Shown here: positions 15,840-24,743 of the stretch, piece after piece | How the letters are laid out: each line of letters starts with the position of its first letter | How positions within the stretch are numbered: the stretch's first letter is position 1 | Source: Gammaproteobacteria bacterium | GTDB taxonomy: Bacteria > Pseudomonadota > Gammaproteobacteria > Acidiferrobacterales > SPGG2 | Length of the DNA stretch: 34,791 bases | Assembly: GCA_029861845.1 (NCBI GenBank) | Contig: JAOTYM010000039.1 | Location: 1 to 34,791 of the forward strand | Direction of reading: 5' to 3' | Made by a program: the position numbers and the translations under genes | Notes under the pieces: model-generated | Seen by the model: the letters and a program-made list of their open reading frames with translations, nothing else | Told to the model about the DNA's origin: nothing | Database searches by the model: none

Positions 15840-18158
15840 GTGAGCAGCGTGAAACAACAGCGGACTGAGCCAAGCGACTCAGGGAAGCGCAGGGTATTGT
15901 CCACCCTATTCAAAGGACTGGCCTTGGGCACCGCGACGGGGATCGTGGGGCTGCTGATAAGTGCGCTGCCATTTGGCCAAAATCTCGAAGAGAACGTCGG
16001 CCTGGATTGGCTGTTTAAGCTCAGAGGGGTAAGGCAGCCACCGGCCGAGGTAGTCGTGGTCTCGATAGACAAGGCCTCTGCCGACGCACTCCACCTGCCC
16101 AATGAACCCCGGAAGTGGCCCCGCCATAAGCACGCCCTGCTTACTAAGAAACTAATCGAAGCAGGCGCAGGTGTGATCGCCTTTGACATCATTTTTGACG
16201 AACCGCGCTCATCGGAGGACGACACTACCTTCGCGAAAGCGGTCAAAGAAGCCGGAAACGTGGTGCTATTTGAATACCTGAAAAAGGAGTCAGTTCCGAC
16301 TAGTGACAAGGCGGGCGCCCCTACCGGAGAACTGGCTATCGAAACGTTGGTGCCCCCGCTCCCCCAGCTCGCGCAATCGGCCGTGGCCTTAGCGCCATTC
16401 CCATTACCAAAGGTGCCGGCCAAGGTAAGCCAGGTTTGGGCCTTCAAGACGGGCGCGGGCGATGTCCCCACAATGCCGGTAATAGTGTTCCAAATTTTTG
16501 CGCTATCCGCTTACGATCAGTTGTTGACGCTGCTTCCAGAGGTCAGTCCGACCCACGCAGCGAAGCTCCCACGTGACGGGAAAACCGTAATGCACACCAA
16601 GGGCGTCGAAGAGCTGAGCCGAGGTCTTCGGGCGATATTCAAGAACGATCCACTGGTCGCGCATAAAATACTCGACATGCTGGATAGTCAGCAAACAGTT
16701 GATCTTGATGCAGGAGCAAAAAGCATACTTAGGTCACTCATCAAGATGTATCTAGGTAACCACAGCTTCTATCTTAACTACTACGGCCCAGCGCGCAGCA
16801 TTACTACGGTACCCTATCACGCAGTACTACAAGCTCCGGACGAACTTCTTGGCGAGGGCACACCGGTGAGTCTCCGAGACAAAGCAGTATTTGTCGGGTT
16901 CTCGGAACGCCTACAGCCAGAACAAAAGGACGGCTTCTATACGGTGTTCACCTCGCAATCGAGCGGACTGGACATAAGTGGAGTAGAAATTGCCGCTACG
17001 GCATTCGCCAACCTCTTGGAAGACATGCCCGTGCGGCAGCTTGGCCGACCTGTGTTTTTTAGTGCGGTGCTCCTCTGGGGCCTGTTAATCGGCGCTATCT
17101 GCCGCTTCGTGCCTGCTGTAGCCAGCATGATCACCACTTTGGCCTTGAGCATGCTGTACCTTTCTCTAGCCCACTACCAGTTCAAAACATCTGGTATTTG
17201 GTTACCCGTGGTTGTCCCCCTTATTTGCCAAGCACCGTTTGCGGCCTTTGTGGGCGTGTTTTGGAGATATGTGGATACTAACAAAGAGCGCCGAAACATC
17301 AGGAGGGCGTTCGGCTATTACCTTCCTGACAAGGTTGTTGACCAGCTGGCGCAGAATGTCTCGGATATCAGAGCAAAAAACCAGCTGGTGTACGGGACCT
17401 GCCTATCTACAGACGCGGAACAATACACCTCGCTCGCCGAGCGCGTGGATCCAAAGCAGCTCGGAGCGATGATGAACACGTATTATGAGGCGGTGTTCCA
17501 GCCCGTAAAGCAACACGGCGGTATTGTCTCGGACGTGATCGGTGACTCCATGATGGCGATATGGGCGACATCGCATCCGGATAGCAAGCTCAGAACACAG
17601 GCGTGTCTCGCCGCACTTGATATCGCTGGCGCCGTGGAGAGGTTCAATCAATCATCTGACAGCCTGGAGCTTCCGACCCGCATCGGGCTGCATTCGGGAC
17701 AGATGTTACTCGGCAGCATTGGGGCCGTTGACCACTACGAATTTCGTGCCGTGGGGGATATCGTCAATACATCGACGAGAATAGAGGGTCTGAACAAACA
17801 ACTCGGCACCCGCATTTTAGTGTCCGAAGAGGTTTTGGAAGGGCTTGAGGGTTTTCTCTCGAGAGAGGTTGGTAAATTTCTATTGGTGGGCAAATCGAAG
17901 CCCGTTGCACTACACGAGCTGATATGCCGTACCCAGGATTGTGATGAAAGTCAGATGCGGCTGTGCACGACTTTCGCGTACGCACTCGCACCATTCAGGG
18001 TGCAACGTTGGGAAGAGGCGCGCTCGAGATTCTTGGGGCTTCTGGAGGAATATGGCCAAGACGGCCCTTCCCACTTCTATCTAGAGCGATGTGACGATTA
18101 CAGCAAAGACCCGTCTAGGGCACCCAGGGATGGGGTCATCTCCGTGGCTACGAAATAA
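15840..18158 (+). CDS. CHASE2-domain class III nucleotide cyclase
   Basis: 772 residues from GTG 15840 (AGGA 5 nt upstream). One membrane segment lies at about 24-46. An extracytoplasmic CHASE2 sensor follows, about 48-390 (VVVVSIDKASADAL, GVIAFDIIFDEPRSSEDDTT). Three membrane segments lie at about 400-480. The class III cyclase domain spans about 510-700. Metal-binding Asp are in CLSTDAEQYTSLAE and GDSMMAIW, and the transition-state Asn/Arg are in DIVNTSTRIE. The usual purine-selecting Lys is Asp (GGIVSDVIGD) and its partner Asp appears as Glu (HYEFRAVGD), so cAMP versus cGMP cannot be called. A Cys-rich tail follows (CRTQDCDESQMRLCTTF). It likely converts an envelope signal into a nucleotide read by the neighbouring Crp. 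Confidence 0.93.
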   Translation: MSSVKQQRTEPSDSGKRRVLSTLFKGLALGTATGIVGLLISALPFGQNLEENVGLDWLFKLRGVRQPPAEVVVVSIDKASADALHLPNEPRKWPRHKHALLTKKLIEAGAGVIAFDIIFDEPRSSEDDTTFAKAVKEAGNVVLFEYLKKESVPTSDKAGAPTGELAIETLVPPLPQLAQSAVALAPFPLPKVPAKVSQVWAFKTGAGDVPTMPVIVFQIFALSAYDQLLTLLPEVSPTHAAKLPRDGKTVMHTKGVEELSRGLRAIFKNDPLVAHKILDMLDSQQTVDLDAGAKSILRSLIKMYLGNHSFYLNYYGPARSITTVPYHAVLQAPDELLGEGTPVSLRDKAVFVGFSERLQPEQKDGFYTVFTSQSSGLDISGVEIAATAFANLLEDMPVRQLGRPVFFSAVLLWGLLIGAICRFVPAVASMITTLALSMLYLSLAHYQFKTSGIWLPVVVPLICQAPFAAFVGVFWRYVDTNKERRNIRRAFGYYLPDKVVDQLAQNVSDIRAKNQLVYGTCLSTDAEQYTSLAERVDPKQLGAMMNTYYEAVFQPVKQHGGIVSDVIGDSMMAIWATSHPDSKLRTQACLAALDIAGAVERFNQSSDSLELPTRIGLHSGQMLLGSIGAVDHYEFRAVGDIVNTSTRIEGLNKQLGTRILVSEEVLEGLEGFLSREVGKFLLVGKSKPVALHELICRTQDCDESQMRLCTTFAYALAPFRVQRWEEARSRFLGLLEEYGQDGPSHFYLERCDDYSKDPSRAPRDGVISVATK

Positions 18159-18545
18159 TGGCGCCGAGTCCGCAACGCAGGGGCATCCCAAGGGCTCCAT
18201 AGTGAGTATTCAAAATCTGAAGATACCTTGCAAAAAAACATGCAAAAAGATATTGCATTGCTCACTAATTTGTTATCCTGTTCATGCAGCCTAAATGGAA
18301 CATAACTGAAGAAAATTAGAATATAACTAAAAAGAATATAGATAAGGCTAGTCGCCCGCCCGGTACCCATCTGTGAGGCACACGAGCTAGGATATCGGGA
18401 GTGGACGGCGAGGCGCCGGGTCTGTGGCTCGCTAACGCCGCGGATCAGTGCGTTGATAAAGAAGTGCGCAGAAACTGTTCCGCGCCAAAGGCTGCAAAAA
18501 ATCGCGCCCTGAAAGAGCGATATGACAGGGGAACGGAGGTGAGCA
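18159..18545 (+). other. Intergenic region before the FecR-TPR-barrel gene
   Basis: Contains an A/T-rich stretch at about 18218-18345 with a weak promoter-like pair, TTGCAA and TATTGC 17 nt apart. GGAGG at 18535-18539 lies 6 nt before GTG 18546. No gene or Crp palindrome was seen. Confidence 0.45.
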
Positions 18546-21500
18546 GTGACGCGAAGCCAGCTCCACCTGCTAAGTGTAATAACAATAATCATGGCCGTTG
18601 GTTGGCCCGAGTTCAGCATTGCAGCCTCAGACAAGTGCGAGCCACAAGTGGCCAGAATTGTCTCCGTGCAAGGGCGCGTAGAGGCCCAAAAAGCGGGCGA
18701 AGTCCAGTGGCAACCCGCGAAGCTGAACGACACCTATTGCTCGGGCGACACAATCCGCGTCCAGGAACAAAGCCGTGCAGCCCTGGTCTTGATTAACGAG
18801 ACAATCCTCCGCCTTGACCAGAACACGACCGCCACTTTTCCTGAACCGGAAGAGAAGGAAATATCTTTACTCGATCTGCTGAGGGGCGCTATTCACTTCT
18901 TCAGTCGTGTTCCCCGAACCCTAAAAGTAAACACGCCTTTCGTTAATGCGGCGGTTGAGGGTACGGAGTTCCTTGTCGAAGCGAACGAAGATCAGGCCAT
19001 CCTCACCGTGTTTGAAGGCGAGGTAGTCGCCAGCAACGAGACAGGAAGGCTTGTGCTTCGGAGCGGCGAATCGGCGGTGGCGATGATCGGCGAGGCACCG
19101 AAGCCTCGCATCGTGGCCCGCCCCAGGGACGCGGTGCAGTGGGCACTTTATTATCCCCCTATCATCGATTACCGCCCCGCCGACTTTGCGGAAGCGGGTT
19201 GGCAAGGAATGGTGCGGCAATCCATCGAACTTTATAGAGAGGGCGATCTAGCCGGCGCCTTTGCCAGTATCCAAGAAGCGCCCGGGGAAGAGATCAACGA
19301 CCCACGCTTTTTTACCTACCGCGCCGCCTTGTTGCTTACGGTGGGTCGTGTTGATGAAGCAAGTAAAGATATTGGAGAGGCACTGAGGCTTGCACCAGAT
19401 AACGGTCTTGCTTTTGCGCTGCAAGCGATCATCGCCGTGGTGCAAAACCGAAAGGGTGAGGCGCTTGAGCTGGCGAGGCAGGCAGTCGGACTCGCTCCGG
19501 GATCGGCTGGCGTGCGAGTCACGCTCTCCTACGCTCAGCAGGCCAACTTCGACCTTGAGGGCGCACTAGCCAGTCTCCAGGAGGCCGTGGAACTAAGTCC
19601 CGACAATGCCCTCGCGTGGGCGCGGTTGTCTGAACTGAGGCTGTCGGTGGGTAACCTCGATAAGGCACTTGAAGCGGCTAACCAAGCGGTGTCGCTTAAT
19701 CCCAGCGTGGCACGGACGCAAACCGTGCTTGGGTTTGCCTTCCTTACGCAAACCAAGGTTGACGATGCAACGACGGCCTTCGAAAAGGCAATCGAACTGG
19801 ATCAGGCCGCGCCCCTCCCCCGGCTGGGTCTTGGGCTGGCAAAAATCCGCCAAAGTGATCTCGAAGCGGGTCGGAGGGAAATCGAAATCGCCGTGAGCCT
19901 TGATCCGAATAACTCGCTCATCCGCAGCTACGTAGGCAAGGCCTACTACGAAGAAAAGCGTGACAAGCTAGCAGCATCGCAGTACGCCACGGCCAAAGAG
20001 CTAGACCCACTCGATCCCACGCCGTGGTTCTACGACGCCATCCGCAAGCAGACGATCAACCGCCCGGCAGAAGCCCTGCAAGATCTGCAGAAATCCATCG
20101 AGTTAAACGACAACAGGGCGGTCTACCGATCGCGCCTGTTGCTCGATGGAGATCTGGCGGCGCGGAGTGCCAGCTTAGGTCGAATCTATCGGGATCTCGG
20201 CTTTGAACAACTGGCCCTCGCCGAAGGCCGGAAGTCCGTAAATACTGGTCCGAGCGACTATTCCGGCCACCGATTCCTGGCCGACACGTATTCCGCCCTG
20301 CCGCGCCATGAGATCGCTCGGGTCAGCGAGCTGCTACAATCACAACTTCTGCAGCCTATTAATATCACCCCGGTTCAGCCGCAACTTGCCGAAAGTAACC
20401 TGTCCATTCTAAGTGGCGCAGGACCATCGGACCCGGCGTTTAACGAATTCAACCCGCTTTTCCAGCGGAACCGGTATGCGCTTCAAGCCAATGGCATTAC
20501 GGGCAGCAACAGCACCGACGGTTACGATATCGTCCAGTCTGGCGTACAGGGAAGGGTATCCTACAGCGTCGGTCAGTTTCGCCAACAAACGGATGGATTC
20601 CGTGAAAACAACGACCTGCAGCAGGATGTTCGCAACGGCTTTGTCCAGGCGAGCTTGTCACCTAGAACGAGCATTCAGGCGGAGCTTCGAAAGACAGACG
20701 TTGAAAAAGGCGACCTTGAGCTCACGTTCACGGGTTCTTTCTCACCCACGCAAAGAGAGACGGAGGAAGCGCGTACTAAAAGGTTTGGAGTGCATCATGC
20801 CTTTACGCCGCGCTCTGAGATCATGGCATCTCTGATTTCCCAAGAAGCAGACGTCGATACGGACGTCACTCCGGGTTTCTTCGAGCTTGCAACTGACGTT
20901 CATACCGACGTGGTTGAAATTCGCCATTTTTTGCAGTCGCGACGGTTACACATGTCAACTGGTGCGGGATCTCTTCACAAAGACGGAACAACGGTGGCCA
21001 CGTTTGCGGGTTTTCCTTCGGTAGAGGACGCGGATACTCGACACAAAAATGTTTATGTGTATTCACTAATCGACCTTACGAAAAACGTTGCACTAACCGC
21101 TGGTCTGAGTGCCGACTTTCTCGATGGCGCGACCGAAGCCGAAGATCGTGACCAGCTCAATCCGAAACTGGGAGTCACGTGGAACCTGAGTCCGCGTACT
21201 ACCATCCGTGCCGCGGTGTTCAGGACATTGCAAAGGCCGCTGATATCCCAGCAGAACATCTTTCCTACTTTGGAGCCGACGCAGGTAGCGGGGTTCAATC
21301 AGTTCTTTCTTGCTGCGGAAGGTGACCGAGCATGGCGCTATGGTGTGGCCATCGATAAAAAATTTTCCACAAACTTCTACGGCGGTCTGGAATTATCTGC
21401 GAGCGAACTAGACGTCGTATTTATCGACAGCAGTGGGGGATCGTCTGTGGCCCGCCTTCGTGACTGGGAAGAACGACTGGGTCGGGCCTACTTGTACTGG

Positions 21501-21911
21501 ACCCCTCACACCTGGCTTGCGCTGAGCGCGGAATATCTAGACGAGTGGTTTAAAAGGGACGTCACGGGCAACTTAATTGGCACAGAAGAATTCGCTGAGC
21601 TTCAGACCCGCCGGGTCGTACTAGGCGCACGGTACTTTCATCCCTCCGGGTTCCGGGCGGGTATCAAGGCAACCTACGTCGACCAGGACGGCGACTTTGT
21701 GCCCACGGGGCTTCCTATCATTCCCGGAGATGATCAGTTTTGGGTCGTCGGCGCCTCGATCGGCTACCGTTTGCAGGGGCGCCGCGGCCTTGTCTCGTTA
21801 GAAGTGAAGAACCTGCTCGACGAGGAGTTCGATTTTCAAGACACGGATCCTGGAAGGCCACAGATTCTTCCGGAACGCTTGGTCTTCTTCCGCTTCACAC
21901 TGTCATTCTAG
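18546..21911 (+). CDS. FecR-TPR-outer-membrane barrel fusion protein
   Basis: 1121 residues from GTG 18546, chosen for GGAGG 6 nt upstream. Residues 1-26 are a signal peptide. A FecR domain spans about 35-190 (RIVSVQGRVEAQKAGEVQW, TPFVNAAVEGTEFLVEANED, LTVFEGEV). TPR repeats run about 220-570 (NGLAFALQAIIAVVQNRKGE, AWARLSELRLSVGNLDKALE). A beta-barrel occupies about 640-1121, with alternating amphipathic strands and TonB-receptor-like end features (NPKLGVTWNLSPRTTIRAAV, LLDEEFDFQD, final Phe). No TonB plug is seen. The likely role is an outer-membrane sensor or export/assembly platform with periplasmic FecR and TPR modules. It follows the CHASE2-cyclase on the same strand, so the two may sense the envelope together; that is inferred. 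Confidence 0.88.
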   Translation: MTRSQLHLLSVITIIMAVGWPEFSIAASDKCEPQVARIVSVQGRVEAQKAGEVQWQPAKLNDTYCSGDTIRVQEQSRAALVLINETILRLDQNTTATFPEPEEKEISLLDLLRGAIHFFSRVPRTLKVNTPFVNAAVEGTEFLVEANEDQAILTVFEGEVVASNETGRLVLRSGESAVAMIGEAPKPRIVARPRDAVQWALYYPPIIDYRPADFAEAGWQGMVRQSIELYREGDLAGAFASIQEAPGEEINDPRFFTYRAALLLTVGRVDEASKDIGEALRLAPDNGLAFALQAIIAVVQNRKGEALELARQAVGLAPGSAGVRVTLSYAQQANFDLEGALASLQEAVELSPDNALAWARLSELRLSVGNLDKALEAANQAVSLNPSVARTQTVLGFAFLTQTKVDDATTAFEKAIELDQAAPLPRLGLGLAKIRQSDLEAGRREIEIAVSLDPNNSLIRSYVGKAYYEEKRDKLAASQYATAKELDPLDPTPWFYDAIRKQTINRPAEALQDLQKSIELNDNRAVYRSRLLLDGDLAARSASLGRIYRDLGFEQLALAEGRKSVNTGPSDYSGHRFLADTYSALPRHEIARVSELLQSQLLQPINITPVQPQLAESNLSILSGAGPSDPAFNEFNPLFQRNRYALQANGITGSNSTDGYDIVQSGVQGRVSYSVGQFRQQTDGFRENNDLQQDVRNGFVQASLSPRTSIQAELRKTDVEKGDLELTFTGSFSPTQRETEEARTKRFGVHHAFTPRSEIMASLISQEADVDTDVTPGFFELATDVHTDVVEIRHFLQSRRLHMSTGAGSLHKDGTTVATFAGFPSVEDADTRHKNVYVYSLIDLTKNVALTAGLSADFLDGATEAEDRDQLNPKLGVTWNLSPRTTIRAAVFRTLQRPLISQQNIFPTLEPTQVAGFNQFFLAAEGDRAWRYGVAIDKKFSTNFYGGLELSASELDVVFIDSSGGSSVARLRDWEERLGRAYLYWTPHTWLALSAEYLDEWFKRDVTGNLIGTEEFAELQTRRVVLGARYFHPSGFRAGIKATYVDQDGDFVPTGLPIIPGDDQFWVVGASIGYRLQGRRGLVSLEVKNLLDEEFDFQDTDPGRPQILPERLVFFRFTLSF

Positions 21912-22066
21912 TTGCTTTATGAGCCCAGGGTTAAATCAAACGAGAGAAAGGAGGTGATTAAGGCACACACGGTTGCCAGCAGTACCCATGCGATATATAT
22001 CAACTCTTGCCTGCAGCAAGTCTTCACAAAGGCGCGTAAATCACCAGAGCAAAAGGAGACAATACG

Positions 22067-22267
22067 ATGACAGACAACTCCAAGATACATATCCGAATCA
22101 TGGAAGACGCTACCGTCTTGATAACCGATCGGGATGGAAAGCCGCTTCCATATAAGACCGTAGATGGACCTTTAGCGGTCGAGGGGAAAGTGAGGATTGA
22201 CGCCGCTTTTTGGTATGCCGTCAATCCAACTTGTGTTGTCCATAATGGAAAAAGGTATTGTGTTTGA
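22067..22267 (+). CDS. Small 66-residue protein with two C-terminal Cys
   Basis: ATG 22067 has a strong AAAAGGAG (22051-22058) 8 nt upstream. The product starts MTDNSKIHIRIMEDATVLIT, looks like a small beta-rich domain, and ends in PTCVVHNGKRYCV with two Cys nine residues apart. It has no signal peptide or membrane segment. It lies 155 nt after the FecR-TPR-barrel gene and may belong to that transcript. A frame from GTG 21950 overlaps its start by ATGA, but its own ribosome site is badly placed. No family was recognised; a peptide precursor or small regulator are possibilities. Confidence 0.7.
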   Translation: MTDNSKIHIRIMEDATVLITDRDGKPLPYKTVDGPLAVEGKVRIDAAFWYAVNPTCVVHNGKRYCV

Positions 22268-22310
22268 GGTCGACTGGTAGTTTGCCTCCTCGTTGGGCGC
22301 CCTTTTTGTA

Positions 22311-22460
22311 GAAGTAGTAAATAGAAGTACGAGATAGGGTCATGAAGTAGGAAATAGGGCCTACCGTCATCTAGTAAAATTCGATGGTAGACTCTAACTC
22401 CTGCTAACTCCTACTCTTGACCCTAACTCCTACTCTAACTCCCTACTCCCCCTACCATTA
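22311..22460. repeat. Inverted minisatellite forming a long foldback
   Basis: The left arm, 22323-22359, carries two direct copies of AGTANGARATAGGG. The right arm, 22404-22436, carries CTAACTCCTACT repeats and is the reverse complement of the left with about five mismatches and two single-base gaps over 33 nt. A 44-nt loop separates them. More CTAACTCC units lie on both sides of the right arm. No gene is present. GGGCGCCCTTTTT at about 22296-22308 could be a crude terminator for the upstream gene. Confidence 0.75.
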
Positions 22461-22576
22461 CCAAACGACCCGCCATTGTCCGTGGACTTCTTTTCGTATC
22501 ACAACTTCAAATTGACTCCAAGGACCTGGTTGCACCGGCCAGCCGCTCGTGTTAGTTAGAAACGGTTGCGAATTAA

Positions 22577-22867
22577 GCATCGGATGGCAAGATTGAGTCA
22601 CCAACGAACGATGCCACGATCAATGTCGGGGAGGCTGTAGCCTTCACCGGTACAGACAAGGGTCCAGATGGCCATTCGCCATTGACTTTGCTGTGGGATT
22701 TTGATGGTGGTGCACCCAAGAACACCCAGGAAGATCCGGGGCAAGTAAACTTTCTTACGGCGGGGACACCAATTACGACGGCAATAGTCAATCAATCTAG
22801 TGTGAATTTTTCACAATTTCCGGGCGTAATTCTACATAGAGCGCCGGCAGCAAAGCCTGTAACGTAA
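22577..22867 (+). pseudogene. PKD-domain gene fragment
   Basis: After TAA 22574-22576 the frame reads SDGKIESPTNDATINVGEAV, then FTGTDKGPDGHSPLTLLWDF, DGGAPKNTQEDPG and VNFLTAGT, which is the front two-thirds of a PKD/Ig-like domain. There is no start, signal or ribosome site. The domain's closing strand and following repeats are missing. The Crp-type operator at 22801 begins within the tail of the open frame. I read it as a remnant of a large surface or repeat protein lost by rearrangement. Confidence 0.65.
22801..22841 (+). promoter_or_regulatory. Crp-type operator and promoter of small-TM/SEL1 module 1
   Basis: TGTGAATTTTTCACA (22801-22815), 17 nt, then TACATAGAG (22833-22841). It matches the 25648 site in palindrome, gap and the block TACMTAGAGCG. 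It lies about 117 nt upstream of the small membrane protein start at 22958. Confidence 0.78.
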
Positions 22868-22957
22868 CGAGCAATCGGATCAATGTTCGGTCGGCGATTG
22901 GACTCCCACAGAAAACAATCTGGTCGAACCATTTTGTTCCAGACATCCACAGTGAAC

Positions 22958-23089
22958 ATGAACAGAAATATGCAGAAGATGAGGCAACTCCACGAACAGC
23001 AAACTCCGGGTGTGAGCGTCGAAGATGTTTTCTGCGCCTCGGCGATCGTTGCATTGCTCTTGGGGCTGTTGGTGTTTGCGATGATTTAG
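22958..23089 (+). CDS. Small single-pass membrane protein (module 1)
   Basis: 43 residues from ATG 22958: a polar head MNRNMQKMRQLHEQQTPGVS, then VEDVFCASAIVALLLGLLVF and AMI. The head is polar and the tail is one membrane segment. It aligns with the 36-residue product of 25792 (RMDVFGAWALAAVVFLGLLL) around the shared DVF and GLL, and both directly precede a SEL1 gene and share the same promoter type. The ribosome site is weak (GTG 22952 in frame is an alternative). The conserved context makes it convincing despite its size. It is perhaps a membrane anchor for the SEL1 protein. Confidence 0.62.
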   Translation: MNRNMQKMRQLHEQQTPGVSVEDVFCASAIVALLLGLLVFAMI

Positions 23090-23124
23090 GCGCTGCCCCG
23101 AAAAAGAGCAAGGGTATTGACAAC

Positions 23125-23550
23125 ATGTGGTTTTCCAGCGTATTTGGCTCGATATTTTCTACAGGCAAGCCGACTAGCCCTGTGCGAACCTATAGCGAGG
23201 GGCTAGTCGCGTACAAGTCGGGGCAATATACCGAGGCGGTGGCCGGCCTAAGGCCCTATGCTGAAAAAGGCGATGCGCTGGCGCAGCTGACCCTTGGCAA
23301 TATGTACAAGAACGGCCTCGGTGTGCCTAAGGATCTGGAGCAAGCGGCGCATTGGTACCGTAAGTCCGCTATGCAGGGAGACGCAGACGCGAAGTTTAGT
23401 CTGGCAATGATGTACATGAGGGGGGGCGGTGTGACCGGAGACAAGACTCAGGCGCTAGACTGGCTAAAGGACGCTGCAGCCCAAGGTCATAGACAAGCCA
23501 GGCTTGCTTACGACTACATCACAAGGGAAGAGTATCAGAACGTGCGGTGA
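23125..23550 (+). CDS. SEL1-repeat protein (module 1)
   Basis: 141 residues from ATG 23125, with AAGGG about 10 nt upstream. It starts MWFSSVFGSIFSTGKPTSPV with no clear cleavage site, then a TPR-like unit YSEGLVAYKSGQYTEAVAGL and SEL1 repeats LAQLTLGNMYKNGLGVPKDL, AKFSLAMMYMRGGGVTGDKT and KDAAAQGHRQARLAYDYI. SEL1 solenoids bind other proteins. It lies 35 nt after the small membrane protein gene, so the two probably share a transcript from the Crp-type promoter at 22801. It converges on the cyclase gene ending at 23607. Confidence 0.88.
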   Translation: MWFSSVFGSIFSTGKPTSPVRTYSEGLVAYKSGQYTEAVAGLRPYAEKGDALAQLTLGNMYKNGLGVPKDLEQAAHWYRKSAMQGDADAKFSLAMMYMRGGGVTGDKTQALDWLKDAAAQGHRQARLAYDYITREEYQNVR

Positions 23551-23606
23551 TTCCGCGTACTTGCCTATGTTTTCGCCGCTCTGTTGTAACCGATTCGCTG
23601 GAATTT

Positions 23607-24689
23607 TCAGCCAACCGAATCGGATCTGAATAGCTCATATATTTTTGTCTCGTCGCCCGACAGAACGATCTCACGCAGCAATTGGTTAAACATCTGGACA
23701 TCGTGCGCGAGTTGGCGGGCAATCAAATATTGGAACTGGTAGGCAATAGATGCATCAATGTTGAAGAGCAGGTTAAAGGCGCTACGCTGCAACGATGCTG
23801 CCTTGACCGACCCCACTGCCCGGCACGATGCGGTGCATGGCCCACTATCGACTAGCGATATCAGACCAAACATCTCGCCGGGGCCGATCTTTTTGTGAAG
23901 CTCGAATCCCACTCCAGCGAGCTTCTTACGCGAGATGAGCACCTCACCTTCCATGATCACATACAGCGCGTCACCGCCCTCACCCTCGCTGATAAATAAG
24001 TGACCATCAGCGTAATCATCGACACTCATGACCTTTTCCAAGGCGTCTGTCTCGGGCTGGGTGGAGCCGACAAACATCGGGGCGGTCTGCAAAAGCTGAG
24101 GCAGGGTGGCCACTCCACGACGTGGTCTCGGCCCTTCAATCTTCGGCGCCGCTGCAGCGTCGGATTCCAGCAGCACACGGTAGGCGCGTACTGGCTCAGC
24201 AATGTTTTTGACCTTTCGCTCTCCCAGGTACTCGTAGCCAAGCTCCAGCTGGTGTTTGACTTGGTCGTAAACGGGTCGCGAGATGCAGATGCCACCGGGC
24301 TCGGCCAAGTCTTCAAGCCGGGTTGCCACATTTACGCCGTCGCCATAAATCTCCTTTCGGTCAACGATAACATCGCCAAGATTGATGCCGATGCGAAACT
24401 GTAGCTTGCGATCGTCCGGCACGCTGTCGTTTTGGGCCTTGAGCGCACGTTGGATATCCACCGCACACGTCAAGGCGTTCACCACACTGTCAAACTCGGC
24501 CAGCACCGCGTCCCCAGCGAAGTGCAGAACCTTGCCGCTATGAGTCTCGATGGCGGCCGCGATGGCGTCGAGAGAGGCGTTAAGACGCCGGTGCGTGCCT
24601 TCCTCATCTTCCGCGGTCAGGCGGCTATACCCGGCAACATCGGCATAGAAAATTGCCGAAAGCCTGCGATGCAAATGTCCGACACTCAT
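23607..24689 (-). CDS. Class III nucleotide cyclase with degenerate cNMP domain
   Basis: 360 residues from ATG 24689 (CGGAG upstream); TTG 24716 would add nine. The cyclase domain spans about 8-170, with metal Asp in FYADVAGYSRLTAEDEEG and HFAGDAVLAEF, and Asn/Arg in IYGDGVNVATRLEDLAEPGG, so catalytic residues are present. A cNMP-like barrel follows, about 210-330 (GHLFISEGEGGDALYVIMEG). Its phosphate cassette reads FGLISLVDSGPCTASC: the conserved Glu is Leu and the Arg is lost, so it probably no longer binds a cyclic nucleotide there. It has no membrane segment. It lies 54 nt after a second degenerate cNMP gene and is probably in one operon with it. Confidence 0.92.
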   Translation of the reverse strand: MSVGHLHRRLSAIFYADVAGYSRLTAEDEEGTHRRLNASLDAIAAAIETHSGKVLHFAGDAVLAEFDSVVNALTCAVDIQRALKAQNDSVPDDRKLQFRIGINLGDVIVDRKEIYGDGVNVATRLEDLAEPGGICISRPVYDQVKHQLELGYEYLGERKVKNIAEPVRAYRVLLESDAAAAPKIEGPRPRRGVATLPQLLQTAPMFVGSTQPETDALEKVMSVDDYADGHLFISEGEGGDALYVIMEGEVLISRKKLAGVGFELHKKIGPGEMFGLISLVDSGPCTASCRAVGSVKAASLQRSAFNLLFNIDASIAYQFQYLIARQLAHDVQMFNQLLREIVLSGDETKIYELFRSDSVG

Positions 24690-24743
24690 GGCAAGACTCC
24701 GTCGTCCCTTCGTCAAGGGTTCATCCCAGCAGCCCCGTCAAAG

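Noticed and set aside
18401-18796. 131-codon plus frame
   Set aside because: It overlaps the start of the FecR fusion in another frame, has no ribosome site and no domain.
21973-22155. 60-codon frame overlapping the 66-residue gene
   Set aside because: Starts at TTG too far from the AAAGGAGG at 21952; the 66-residue frame has a properly spaced site.
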